64,000 nt of DNA from Megalopta genalis. Its lineage: Eukaryota; Arthropoda; Insecta; Hymenoptera; Halictidae. The DNA is taken from the NCBI RefSeq assembly GCF_051020955.1, contig NC_135016.1:17404501-17468500 (forward strand). The letters are read 5' to 3'. Positions 11,031 through 21,552 of the stretch are shown in pieces; position 1 is the first letter of the stretch; the number at the start of each line of letters is the position of its first letter. Under the pieces are notes generated by a model. It made no database searches, was not told the origin of the DNA, and saw only the letters and a program-made list of their open reading frames with translations. A program made the position numbers and the translations under genes.

Positions 11031-12366
11031 ATTATGCGTTGCGTTTCTAAATGAAACGTCATATGAGAAATAGAAAGAAATGCTATAACTAATTCGTGTT
11101 AACACTTAGCCAACCGAATGGGGAGATCTCCCCGTTTTTAATCCAGTCGATTGATGACCGAATATGGATGATTAATGAAAAATTAAGAACGATCGCTTAA
11201 TTTTATTCTGATTTGCAAGAGACAGGAATGCTGAAGAGATAATTGATGCCATGTATTATAAGTTTGCTTCGTAATTTTTGCTTAATCGAATGAAACATTT
11301 TAATATTATGAACAATTTTTGAGGTTTCCAGCGCGGTCGTGGAAGTGTTAAATTGACAAGAAGGTTCTTCTGCACTTACAATCACTAACTCGTGCAAGTT
11401 CTTTCTATCGATATCGTACACCATTTCTTCGATTCGTCTCTAACGTGTCATCACCATCGTCAAACTTTCGAATACAAGAAAACGCGTCGTCGGAAACCGT
11501 CGAAAACGCTTCTTAATCGAGATCACCTCTCCCCTCGCATCCGCGGAATCGCCTTCCGAGCACGAAGCACGCGGCAAAGATAACATTTTTGATTTACTAA
11601 GAAAGAGATTCGAGACACGCGCCGCAGATTTCCGCGGAATCGTCGGCGAGACGCGACTTCTCTTGGCACGACTGTCTCGGAAACGGATTTCCCTAGTAAC
11701 CAGGAGATTCGATGACGATCCACGTCCAGGATTCCCGTCTCCGAAGATTTCTTTGCTCGGTAGGGCGGTCTCTACGGCTGACAGAATTAAGAAATACGTC
11801 TGGCAGCGAAGCTGCTCGCGTCCGCTTAACCGCGCGCCGCGCGATCCCCGCGCGTCTGTTCCGCAGAATGCGGCACGTCGCGCCGCTTCGAGGGCCAACG
11901 GGACAACGAGGTTATTTCGTGTCCCGAAAGTGGTTCTGGCAGCGAGGAGATAACCTCGTCGTCCTAGGGAAAGGACATTTTCTCATCAACTCGAAGACGA
12001 ATCGTCCTGGACAGCGCGACTCCGTCTCCGCCGGAAACCCGAATGCGCTCCGAGGGCGTCCACGTGGTGGGTCGTACGTACACGTACGCGGAGGCAATTT
12101 CGCGGCGAAACAAAAGAATACCCGGCGTCGCGGTAATAAAGGCGAGTTATCCCAATTCCCATGTGCAACGACGACGACGACCTGCCGCGGCTCTCTCTCT
12201 CTCTCGTGACTGCATCGCGCCGCGCGGCTAGAAGAATGAAACGTGAAGAACGCGCGTGGAATGCGCGTCCGATTAGGTGTTAAGCGTGCACAATTTTATA
12301 TTTTTAATAGCCGGCTATAACCGTCTCCCTATTGGCCGGCCATTCTTTCGATGCGTCGAGCAACTG
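11031..12366. other. Unique sequence, GC-rich from about 11450
   Basis: Overlapping frames of 152, 165 and 96 residues occupy both strands of the GC-rich part (11440-12230) and are Arg/Ser-rich without domains. A short (CT)n run lies at 12190-12205. No exon is called. Confidence 0.45.
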
Positions 12367-12519
12367 TACAGTAGATTCTCAGTTATCTGAACCTTTGACA
12401 CCCGAGATCCTCTGCAAATCATAAAGGGACTCGATTTATAAGTTCGACGAAGTCGTCGTTCTGCCATCTGGAACACCCGCGTTGACGCGATTAGGTCAGA
12501 TCATCCGGGTTCTACCGTG
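12367..12519. mobile_element. Degenerate pogo-like MITE
   Basis: The left end TACAGTAGATTCTCAGTTAT followed by CTGAACC is imperfectly inverted at the right end (GGTCAGATCATCCGGGTTCT followed by ACCGTG). Length is about 153 bp. The ends recall pogo/Tigger-type insect MITEs, but divergence makes the family tentative. Confidence 0.5.
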
Positions 12520-12532
12520 TTTATCAAACAGC

Positions 12533-12671
12533 TATAGTAAATGCTCTGTAATTTAGGAAGAGGAGATGCGATTATTCGAGCCTCGAGGCTCGTTTTTATG
12601 GTTACCGATTTTTTTGCACGTCCCAAATTGTCCGTTTTTGTTTCCAAGGGAGAAATTAGGAAGAATTTATC
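12533..12671. mobile_element. Family B MITE, partly deleted
   Basis: It starts TATAGTAAATGCTC, contains AGGAAGAGGAGATGCGATTA and the central GAGCCTCGAGGCTCGTTTTT, and ends CCCAAATTGTCCGTTTTTGT then AGGAAGAATTTATC. A further family B end fragment lies at 12718-12738 (CAATTAGGGAGAATTTATTG). Confidence 0.75.
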
Positions 12672-12732
12672 TCAATAGTACAATGATATAATCTCATTAT
12701 TAGATAGAGATCTCTCTCAATTAGGGAGAATT

Positions 12733-12816
12733 TATTGCAGCTGTTTTCAGCGAGTATGCTCATCGTAATAAATGTTGCTGCCTCATCGTGACGAGTATAC
12801 TCGTCGAAAACAGTTA
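12733..12816. repeat. Hairpin with subterminal palindrome, TTAA edge
   Basis: CTGTTTTCAGCGAGTATGCT on the left pairs imperfectly with AGTATACTCGTCGAAAACAG on the right. The right arm contains the perfect 16-bp palindrome GACGAGTATACTCGTC (12790-12805) and is followed by TTAA. This resembles the subterminal palindromes of some piggyBac-like ends, but only one end is visible. Confidence 0.6.
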
Positions 12817-13920
12817 AATGGTTAAACAAAGATACCTGTACTTCGATATTCACCGTTAAATTACACAAATTTTATGAAAGCGTTGCATTCAAACAGAATA
12901 TGAAGTAACCCAGAAACGCGTACAGCGTAATTACAGTATGTTACACAATTACCAAAGAGAGATTGAAACAGCTAACCGGTTAATTATAAGGGATGTTTCG
13001 GCGAGTTTCGATTTTAATGAGTCCCGCGTGATTAATTCTTCGGCCAAGAACGCCCATGCGAACGCGCGTATAAAAGGGGACCGCGCCTAACGTTAAATTA
13101 ACTCCTCGATCGATCCCCGGTGCATTCTCGAAAATACTTGTAAATATCGCTTGCGGAAAAATTCTCGTTCTAAGTGAATTCGAAGCGGCGACGAACGGGA
13201 ACGATATAATGCGAGACAAAAAGCCCTGTAATAGAATGCAGGTTTATCCTTTCGCAATTTTATGACGTAACATTTTACATTCGATACCGTAGAGCTCGCA
13301 GATTTATGATCTGTAATCCGATTATAATTTATTGAGAGACCCTCCAAGCAACCGGCTTTTAAAATATACATAAAAAGATTAATATACACGAGTATGAGTT
13401 ATTATAGAGTGGCTCGGGTATTATCCTGAATAATGCTGTGCACATTACCGATTATTATTCCGAAATATTAAGTAGAGAAAGGAGATCATGCTATCACAAT
13501 GCCCGGCGATAAGAACGATTATGCGATACGTGTAATCTATTGAAATGTATGCAAATTCTCGTGTTCGAGATAAAAATGATTTCGCTGACTACGGAATTCA
13601 TCCGCCAAAAGATAGAATAAAAGTGTTCTTGTTCTTTGAAAATCCGTTAGTATAATAATGGGCGCATCTGCATTTTAATAATAATAATCGAGTGCAACTC
13701 GTACGGCGATAATAAAATGAACGAGTAAATGTAGAAACGATTTCTCTCTTTATTATCTCGAGCTTTACGATCCTTTCGATCTTTCTCTTAGTTTCACGAC
13801 AATAATTAACGGAACGCCGTCTGAGATCGTTAAAAATAATTACATTACGGGAGTGTATAGGATGTACAATCATTTTTAAACATAATCCAATGGTCCTCTC
13901 GACATAGTTCTAGCATAAAC
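12817..13920. other. Unique sequence with an isolated TATA-like word
   Basis: AT-rich with short GC patches. TATAAAAGGGG occurs on the plus strand at 13069, but no initiator or downstream reading frame supports a promoter. No gene is called. Confidence 0.45.
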
Positions 13921-14374
13921 GGGCTCTCTTTCACAACAAAACTCAATCATAATAATCATAATAATATAACAACATTATAAACATAATAATATAATAATAT
14001 AATAATATCATAAACCATAATAACGATAATAATACTAGAATAATAAAATCTCACGATTTCGTCTATCCATTATACGGGCCCTTTTCACAAAAAACTCACA
14101 ATCATAATAATCATAATAATATAATACCACTATAAACATAGTAACATCATAAATCGTAATAACGATAATAATACTAGAATAATAAAATCTCACGATTTCG
14201 TCTATCAATTATACGGCCCCTTTTTCGCAAAAAACTCACAATCATAATAATCATAATAATATAATACCACTATAAACATAATAACATCATAACATAATAA
14301 TATCATAAATCACAATAACGACAACAACACTAGAATAATAAAATCTCACGATTCCGTCTATCCATTACACTCGA
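13921..14374 (+). repeat. Tandem repeat, three units of 139-155 bp
   Basis: Each unit has CACAA-AAAACTCA(C)AATC, CATAATAATCATAATAATAT, a variable run of ATA/ATAAT words, ACTAGAATAATAAAATCTCA, and CGATTTCGTCTATC. Units begin near 13924, 14080 and 14219. Length differences come from the internal trinucleotide-like runs. Confidence 0.92.
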
Positions 14375-15921
14375 AGACCCAAAGGCCAAAGAACTGCATA
14401 ATCGACAATTTAACGATAACGTCGAATATATCAATGATCGACGGCGGTGGTTCGCATCGGCGAAAAAAATCGCGAAGAATCCGTTCCGGCGGCGAATAAA
14501 TCTGTCGGTGCACGGCCAGGTACTAATTCAATCGTTCCGTCAACAAATCCTGGCCAGAAAAACAACGCGTTCTAACTGCACCGAGTCCGATCGACGCGAC
14601 GCGACGTCGATACGTCATCCAGCGATCGGATCGACCCGGCACCCTGTCCTTTTTTTTTCTCCGGCGCCTTTGTCCCCGAATATTATTTCCTCGCTAGACT
14701 TTCGCCGTCGAAAAAAAAAAAAAAAAGGAACTGGGACACGGTCGAACAAGAGTGAAAGCGATTAAATCCCCGGCGCCGTTGCGTCAACGCGGCCGGGGAC
14801 CGATACAAAATTGGCTCATTATTTTTTTTCTCACGGCAAAAAGAAAGGAAAGAACGGCGGGGTGGCGTGGAGGGGGGAGCCCGGGTGACTGGCGAGACCG
14901 GCGGGCCACGGAGAATCGGTTTCGCGTGCGAGTGCCCGCGATCGATCGGTTTCTGCTTCGAGGTGACCACGTGGCGATGAAAGAGGAGAGGGGGAGGGGG
15001 CCGAGAAAGTAGACTGGTTTTTTGCCCGGTGCCCCGGTAATGCGCTTCTTTTCCCGAGGGGGTTAATAATCCGGCGAGGCGATTACGGTGATTAAGCGGA
15101 GCGCCGCAACGCGCGCGATTTCGGCCGAAAACCAGCGCACAAAGGCGACCACTCGATGATGAAAAAAAAAAAGAAGAAAGAACACCGGCGGACACCGTCT
15201 TACATGAATATATTACCGGATTTCGCTTGTATTAATTTGTTAATGAGCCACTCCGAGCGGCGAAACAATTTCGCGGCCGCACCTCCGGGCGTCGACTCGC
15301 ACGATCGCCGGTCCCAACCGACAGCACAGTTACCGATGACTTCGCCGGTCCGGATGTTATTAAACACCGTCGCGTTCGCCTCCTGGGAAAATTATAGCCG
15401 TCGATTTCTTTATCGCGGAAACGAAAGGGCCTCGTTGCGCGCGCGCGAGCCGTGAAACCGACACCGGCGCGAGCGCGAAAAAAGTGGACCGGAGTAAGCG
15501 AGATATTGTAATCGCGAGTGCTCCAGTTTCTTGTGAAATTCGTCTCGTCTATTAAATGCCAGCCAAGCGATTGGATTGTGGGAAAAAGTGAAGCGAACCG
15601 AGACGCGAGCCTCTCGCGGAACGTTCGAAGAGATTTTATAGCGCCCGGTGTTTGTTTCTTGCGACGGTCTTTTTACGGTTGCACTTAGAACGCGTGAGAT
15701 ATCAAATAAAATACAAAGGGGAAAGACCTGTTGTGTAATCTCGAAGAAATGAAATAAGCTTTCGTTTAATCCCTCCCGATCTAAATTGCTCCGCGAAATT
15801 GCATTTGAAATTATAATTCCGCGGAATTTCGCGTACAAATTCGCGATGCGTGTGCGATGCATCTTGAAGGTACGAATGAAAAGAATTATAGAAGGAATGA
15901 TATAATATATATAATATAATA
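14375..15921. other. Unique GC-rich sequence with homopolymer runs
   Basis: GC-rich DNA with a T9 run near 14650, an A16 run near 14711 and a further A-rich run near 15165. Frames of 170 residues (minus strand, 14683-15195) and 191 residues (minus strand, 15410-15985) carry no motifs; the second overlaps a MITE end. No exon is called. Confidence 0.5.
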
Positions 15922-16291
15922 TACAGGGTTCCCAAAAATGTCTCGCAATCCGAAAGTGGCGGGTTCCTCGGGTCATTCGAAGCAACTTTTTCCTTTACAA
16001 AAGTTTTCTCCGAGGCGCCGTTAACGAGTTATTAACGAAAAACAGTGACCAATGAGAGGCGAACTCGACTGGCGCGAGGCGACCGAGCCAATGAGCGGAA
16101 CCGGGCTTCGCGCGCTGGTTGGCTGGGCCGCCTCGCGTCGGCCGTACTCGATTCTTATTGGTCACTGTTTTTCGTTGATAACTCGTTAACGGTGCCTCGG
16201 ACAACATTTTTGTAAAGGAAGAAGCTGCTTCAAGTGATCCGAGGAACATGCCATTTTCAGATAACGAGATATTTTTGGGACACACTGTTTA
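15922..16291. mobile_element. Family G palindromic MITE, copy 1
   Basis: It starts TACAGGGTTCCCAAAAATGT and ends ATTTTTGGGACACACTGTTTA inside an ATATAAT-rich target. The arms contain AGCAACTTTTTCCTTTAC, CTCCGAGGC and ACGAGTTATTAACGAAAAAC. The GC-rich core (about 16040-16165) has GACCAATGAG, GAGCCAATGAG, GGTTGGCTGG and TATTGGTCAC. Length is 370 bp. No coding capacity. Confidence 0.93.
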
Positions 16292-17080
16292 TAATATAAT
16301 ATATATAATATATATAATATATAATATAGAAGGAATTTCAGGGATCTAAATTTCTCGAACGATTTAATTTTCAACATATCGGCACGCGAACCGCGATATT
16401 GTATTCGTTTATAAATGCGACAGTCGTGGCGAAGGTTTTAACAAGTTTCATCTTACCTTTGATCCATTAAAACCGGTAACGAAGGAAATTATCTTGCTTT
16501 CGCCTCGTTCGATCGGTCGCTGGCGAAAATTATGCAAATTCCGATATTTTTCCGTCGAAACGGATTCGCTGAAAAGCTCACCTGCAACAAAGAGAATAGA
16601 TTGAATTAATTATATGCACGCGTTGCGGATGTTATCGGTTTTATTTATAAAAGTAATATATTTCCAGCAATCGTCTCGATCGATTCACAATTTTCGTTAA
16701 TGGAACGCATTAACAGGTTGATGAATGAGTTAGCCGTCAATTAGTAAAGTAGGGTCAACAACCCGCATCGTTCGTTTTAAACTGTCTTATCTACGCCCTA
16801 CCGTCCTGTCTATTCATCGGCAATCACGCCACGAACGAACCCTACGCGGCACAAGCATTAATTAATTAACGGCCGCTCCGCTAATATATGGATGCGCTAA
16901 TAACGATCTGCTTGATTTTATTCGCAGGTAAAAAACTGATACGGCGAACTTGAGACAGCGCAGGAAATCCATTCGAACGCGCAGTCGTCGATCCGTTACA
17001 AATGGAATAGCAAACAATGAAACGTGGACAGACGTTTCTATTCTACTGTTGCAGTTTGCAACTGATTCAGAAAAAAGTGG
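16292..17080. other. Unique AT-rich sequence
   Basis: It begins with an ATATAAT run that continues the target of the family G copy to about 16330. No gene, repeat family or RNA is recognised in the rest. Confidence 0.45.
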
Positions 17081-17300
17081 TACAGTAATGTCTCTCTAAT
17101 TGACGCGCAGATTGTGCACGAAATTGGACAATTTGGGAAGAGGAGATACGATTATTCGAGCCTTAAATCTCGTTTTTTTTAGTTGTTGATCATTCGTAAT
17201 TGTAAAACGAGGCAGAAGACTCAAATTAATCGTATCTCCTTTTCTCAAACTGTCCATTTTTGTGCGCAATCTAAGCGTCAGTAAGGGAGACATTACTGTA
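17081..17300. mobile_element. Family A MITE, complete 220-bp copy
   Basis: A good reference copy. The ends are TACAGTAATGTCTCTCTAAT and GGGAGACATTACTGTA, and the arms continue as TTGACGCGCAGATTGTGCAC and GGACAATTTGGGAAGAGGAG. The centre TTAGTTGTTGATCATTCG separates the arms. TA borders fit a Tc1/mariner-type target. Confidence 0.93.
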
Positions 17301-17336
17301 TCCTGTATAAGAATCAACTGTTGCTCACAAAATTGA

Positions 17337-17763
17337 GCGTACACCTTTTAAAACGAAATAACTTTTTTAAAACTGGACCAAGTAACTTGAATTTGTTTTT
17401 TAGATGATACGGTCAACTAGACGGTGACTAAAATGCCTTTTTCAATTTTGCTATGACTTGAGATGACAAAAAGAAAGAATAAAAAACTCTCGTTCTTTAA
17501 CTGTATCTCGATAACATTTTTCAGCAAGCATATAAGTTACCGAGATCTACGAGAAGCGTTTTTTAAAAATAGAGCTCAAATAAAAAAAGTTAAGAAACGA
17601 GAGTTCTTTATTTTTTGTTCTGTCATTCCAAGTAATAGCAAAATTGAAAAAAAGCATTTGAGTCATCGTCTAGTAGACTAGTCCCTCTATCATTTAAAAA
17701 AAACTTCAGATCACTTAGTTCAGTCTTAAAAAAAGTTATCGCGTTTTAAAAGGTGAACGATCG
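17337..17763. mobile_element. Family C long palindrome, about 427 bp
   Basis: The ends CGTACACCTTTTAAAACG and CGTTTTAAAAGGTGAACG are inverted, and the imperfect arms cover almost the whole element. For example CTAGACGGTGACTAAAATGC (left) matches the inverse of GCATTTGAGTCATCGTCTAG (right), and AAAAACTCTCGTTC matches the inverse of AACGAGAGTTCTTT. A 72-residue frame (17463-17681) spans the centre and is not a gene. A one-arm fragment lies at 1686-1816. I cannot place it in a known superfamily. Confidence 0.85.
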
Positions 17764-18472
17764 CTAGCCGCTAACGTGTTAAAAATCGAAAACCACCCTA
17801 AAAAATTTAGATAACGGAGACAGAGCTTCGAAAGAATCTTTAGAAAGAATCCTGTGAAATGAAAAGAACAAAACAGGTGCGAAACCTACATTTTCACGAG
17901 CAGAGCTACAAATAGTCGACGATTGCCGACTAGTTTCTCCCCTCTGACATCTAGCTCGTGGAAATCGATCAAAAAAAAAAAGAAAAAAGAGAAAATAGTC
18001 GGAGCTTGATATTCGAAGGTCGTGAAAAGGAAAATCACATCCGGTTGATCGGTTTTGGCGCGGACCGCCGGTGCCGGGCGTCCACAAAGTGACGAGGGAT
18101 ATCCATTACTTGCCCATGGGCCGCCGCCCCTGGGTCAGAGGTGTCAATTAAACCGAAATGGTACGCTAATGAACAAAAGCTCCGCGTAATCCGGTGCACG
18201 AGGACCTATTATTAGCGTGTCACGTAAGTGGTTTTCTTTCGGCTGGCATCCGGCCCAGGGGAGATAATAATTGGCCACGGGGCCGGAGACCACCGATGGG
18301 AATATCCCCGACACCTAGGCTGCCGGCCAACTTACTGCCAGATTATTCTCAGGATTTTCCTTCCGAGCTACGGATTTCTTTATTGTCGGCTGGCCAGCTG
18401 CGAGATGGGCCCCCATTAACCGAAACATATGACAACATTGTCCTCTCTCCGACCACCTTATCCGTGGCAACG
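17764..18472. other. Unique sequence; possible conserved noncoding element
   Basis: From about 18050 the sequence is GC-balanced and complex, with TCAATTAAACC, GCTAATGAAC and AGATAATAATTGG words among GC-rich blocks and no repeat similarity. Such texture is common in insect developmental enhancers. No motif proves function. Overlapping frames here have no domains. Confidence 0.3.
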
Positions 18473-18585
18473 TACAGTAATGTCTCCTTAATTGACGCTC
18501 AGATTGTCCACGAAAATGGACAATTAAGAAAGAGGAGAGACACGATTATTCGAGCATTGCGGTTCGTTTTTATAGTCACGAATCG
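18473..18585. mobile_element. Family A MITE, left half
   Basis: It starts TACAGTAATGTCTCCTTAAT, then TTGACGCTCAGATTGTCCAC, AAATGGACAATTAAGAAAGA and the central GGTTCGTTTTTATAGTCACG. The right arm is absent. Confidence 0.85.
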
Positions 18586-19701
18586 AAGATGGCTGGTACG
18601 ATATTTTCTGGGACGTTTTCAGCCGATTAATACGTGTGTTTATTTTTTACTAAAATAAAAGAAGAACTTAATAACAATTTGTAAGTCTCGTTACGAAGAC
18701 TTTAACAATAGAACGACCGAGCCCAAAACGCGACTAATGTACATGGTTTTATAACGATAATAATATTGGATCTATGTAAACTTCGTTCAATTTCTAACCT
18801 GGTGATATATGCTCGACGATGATATGCTGAATGATATATGTTTCGATAAAGAAATATACTTAAAAATTGCTCACAGTAACGTCATAATAATACCAGGAAT
18901 TGTAAAAGAAAAGAAAAGAAAAACCAGTCATTTTGACTGGCTTGATAGATCTAGCGCGTTGGTTGATTATTGTCCGATCGCGAAAAAAGTTGTTGCTCTC
19001 TAAAACGCGTCCGGATATTTCAGCGAGTAACTGTACGTTCGATCGACGAGAAAATTCAACGGTTGCACAGGGTCAATTCCGAGGGGTCCGCGAAGCGAAA
19101 GCCGGCGAAGACTGGCGGGCGTAGCCCGAGAAAGTCCGATCGCCCATTGTGATCCTGTAAATCTCGCAAGAAATTTTGATCGCGTGACAAACCACTTTGC
19201 GCCCGGGGTCCGGTACGATCGGATCGACATTTATTGGCGAGTTCGCGTACCCACGATCTCGATAATTGCATATTCGGCCGGTTTTTCCGTGCTGGCGCAG
19301 TGCCACTCACCGGTGACCCTTGATCCACGCGGGCGAGTACCGTTCTTTGATTACCAAACAGCGGCGCCGATATCGAATCCCGTGCCTCTACACCCACCGC
19401 CCACCATCTTTTTCTCTCCGGCACCGGCTCTCGGTTTCTTGTGGGCCGTGATCCGCGGCGGCGATATGAAAATTGGAAATTGAAGAGAAACCTGGGCGGG
19501 TACCGTGTATATCGCACACGTTGCTCGGCTCGCCGGCGAGTTAACGGTGCTCGGTGGACATGCGAATTAAGCGTCGTAAACGATCTCAGGCCGAGCACGG
19601 GACGTACGGAACCATGATATCCGCGGAGCAGACATATTTCGGTTCCGTAGTTCCGTTCGCGTGACCGGGCGAATAAATTTCGCGGCGCGATCCCCGGAAT
19701 C
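18586..19701. other. Unique sequence
   Basis: AT-rich to about 18960, then GC-rich. A 180-residue minus-strand frame (19056-19598) overlaps a 99-residue plus-strand frame; neither has motifs. No gene is called. Confidence 0.45.
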
Positions 19702-20037
19702 TACATGGTGTCCCGAAAATGTCTCGCAATCCGGAAATGGGAGGTTCCTCGGGTCATTCGAAGCAACTTTTTCCTTTGCGAAAATTTTCTCCGAGGCTTC
19801 GTTTACGAGTTATCAACGAAAAACACTGACCAATAAGAGTCGAGCTCGGCTGGCGCGCGGCGGCCCAGCCAACGAGTGCGCGGAGCCCGGTTCCGCTCAT
19901 TGGCTCGGCCGTCTCGCGTCAAATGATCTCGCCTCTGATTGGTCACTGTTTTTCGTTAATAACTCGCAAACGAAGCCGCGGATCGCATTTTCGCTAAGGA
20001 AAAAGTTGCTTCGAATCACCTTAGGAATCACCCTGTA
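19702..20037. mobile_element. Family G MITE, copy 2
   Basis: It begins TACATGGTGTCCCGAAAATG and ends TTAGGAATCACCCTGTA. It has CTCCGAGGCTTCGTTTACGA, the CCAAT-bearing core (GACCAATAAG, CAGCCAACGAG, CATTGGCTCG, GATTGGTCAC), and TCGTTAATAACTCGCAAACG. At 336 bp it lacks about 35 bp near the right end. Confidence 0.9.
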
Positions 20038-20591
20038 TTTCTAACGATTTCACGAGCCGCTTTTTTTCGCGCGGATACGGTGAAAGCTCCGCACCACTCC
20101 GCGGCTAATCTGCCCGTTCGATCGGATAACCGAAGATTGGTCAGCGATTTCTCACCCCGGGCATCCAGAAAAACTCGATAATAACGAGCCGCGGTGCAGC
20201 CGATGCTGCAGCGATCTCGCGGACGATGCAGACAGCCTGGGATCCTTTAATTCGGTGTTTTCTGGTCGGCGATCTTTTGCGCGAAACTGAGTTCGGCGGT
20301 ATTTTATTCGGGTAAGATATCGAGGCGAACGAATACAATTTTATTTCTGACACTGTTCGATTAACGTTTGTCTGGATAGCGATTGATCCGAGTGAGAATT
20401 TGTTCGCTTAAGAATTAATTCGTTTGGAAATTCATTCGATTAAGAGAGTCGCTGTTATTCGAATAAGTATTTATTTGTACAGGAATTCAATCGGAACATC
20501 GAACATTGAAAGAGTCGAAGAAGTAGATGATAAATCTATTTGATCCTTTGTAATTGATTGGAAGCAGAAAACTATCAATATAAAAAACTAT

Positions 20592-20592
<1 letters not shown>
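20038..20592. other. Unique sequence
   Basis: Moderately GC-rich then AT-rich with TTCGNATAAG-type words near 20400-20470. No gene or repeat family is recognised. Confidence 0.4.

Positions 20593-20641
<49 letters not shown>
20593..20641 (+). repeat. (TA)n microsatellite
   Basis: About 24 uninterrupted TA dinucleotides, lying directly against a family G derivative that uses TA targets. Confidence 0.95.
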
Positions 20642-20645
<4 letters not shown>

Positions 20646-20820
20646 AAAAAGTTGCTTCAAATGACCTCACGAGTCCCTCAGTTCCCGAAAATACAATAAT
20701 TTTGGGAATTGGGGGACTCGTGAGGTCATTTGAAGCAGCTTTTTCCTTAGTGAAAATGTCAAATGATCTCAGGAACCCCATATTTCCCGGAAATACCATA
20801 ATTTTGGGACATCTTGTATA
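20642..20820. mobile_element. Family G derivative with inverted end duplication
   Basis: The segment AAGGAAAAAGTTGCTTCAAA...GAGTCCC (20642-20677) is followed by its inverted copy GGGACTCGTGAGGTCATTTG...TTTTTCCTT (20713-20748), a 36-bp stem with one mismatch. A third partial copy then runs to the element end (CATAATTTTGGGACATCTTG, TATA at 20820). It is built only from the outer part of family G arms, without the GC-rich core. Confidence 0.8.
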
Positions 20821-21339
20821 TACCAATATATACACAAATATACACATATACCAAATAAGTTACATTTTCGAACGACTCACATCTTAAAACGTAATCCGTG
20901 CACGTCGAAACGTTATAAATAGAAGCGAAATAAATTATAAAGTTACCATGATTTAACACGGCTGTAAATTATCTGAACAATAAATTTGCTCGGTAAAGAC
21001 ACTGGTACACATCGGAACATCGATTGCTGTAACAGACATTTGCCCCGCGCCTCGTAGTTCCCACGTTAAAAGCCCGAACAACAGTATTGTACAGGCATCG
21101 CAATCATTGTTGATCCTCGGCTACAATAATGTAAATATTTATTCGATATTTATTCGTATATATTTATTCGACGAAACGTTATCGCTTTTATCGCTTTCGA
21201 AATTAAAGCTAAGAGAATAAAGAACGAACTGGTATTATCATCGAATCGCGCATCAAACGCGAACTCTGCCTATTAATTTGCGATGCGATAAAATTTCACG
21301 ATTATATGTATTTAATCAGCGATAATGAGTCCGCGCATC
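20821..21339. other. Unique AT-rich sequence
   Basis: It holds repeated TATTTATTCG words near 21130-21170 and nothing that can be called a gene. Confidence 0.4.
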
Positions 21340-21552
21340 GTGTACACTAGGGGTGTCAAACTCGCGGCCCGAGATGAACATTTTTGATGTCAAGTATCAG
21401 GACGTAAACTATAATTTTTAACTTTATATATCTTTATTACAATGTACTGGTCAAAATAAAAATATTTATTTCTATGAACATTGATTCTTTTTTTTTGCGA
21501 CCCACCTAAAGTTAAGCATTGTTTATTTATTATTATGGCCCCTGGTGTACAC
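21340..21552. mobile_element. hAT-type MITE with 8-bp target duplication
   Basis: GTGTACAC at 21340-21347 is repeated exactly at 21545-21552. Between them lies a 197-bp element that begins TAGGGGTGTCAAACTCGCGG and ends TATTATGGCCCCTG, so its outer bases are inverted (CAGGGG type). The GGGGTGTCAAACTCGCGGCC start resembles the ends of a widespread class of animal hAT elements. The duplicated 8-mer fits the hAT preference nTnnnnAn. There is no transposase. Confidence 0.85.

Noticed and set aside
13069..13080. TATAAAAGGGG as a core promoter
   Set aside because: No initiator at the expected distance and no credible transcript downstream.
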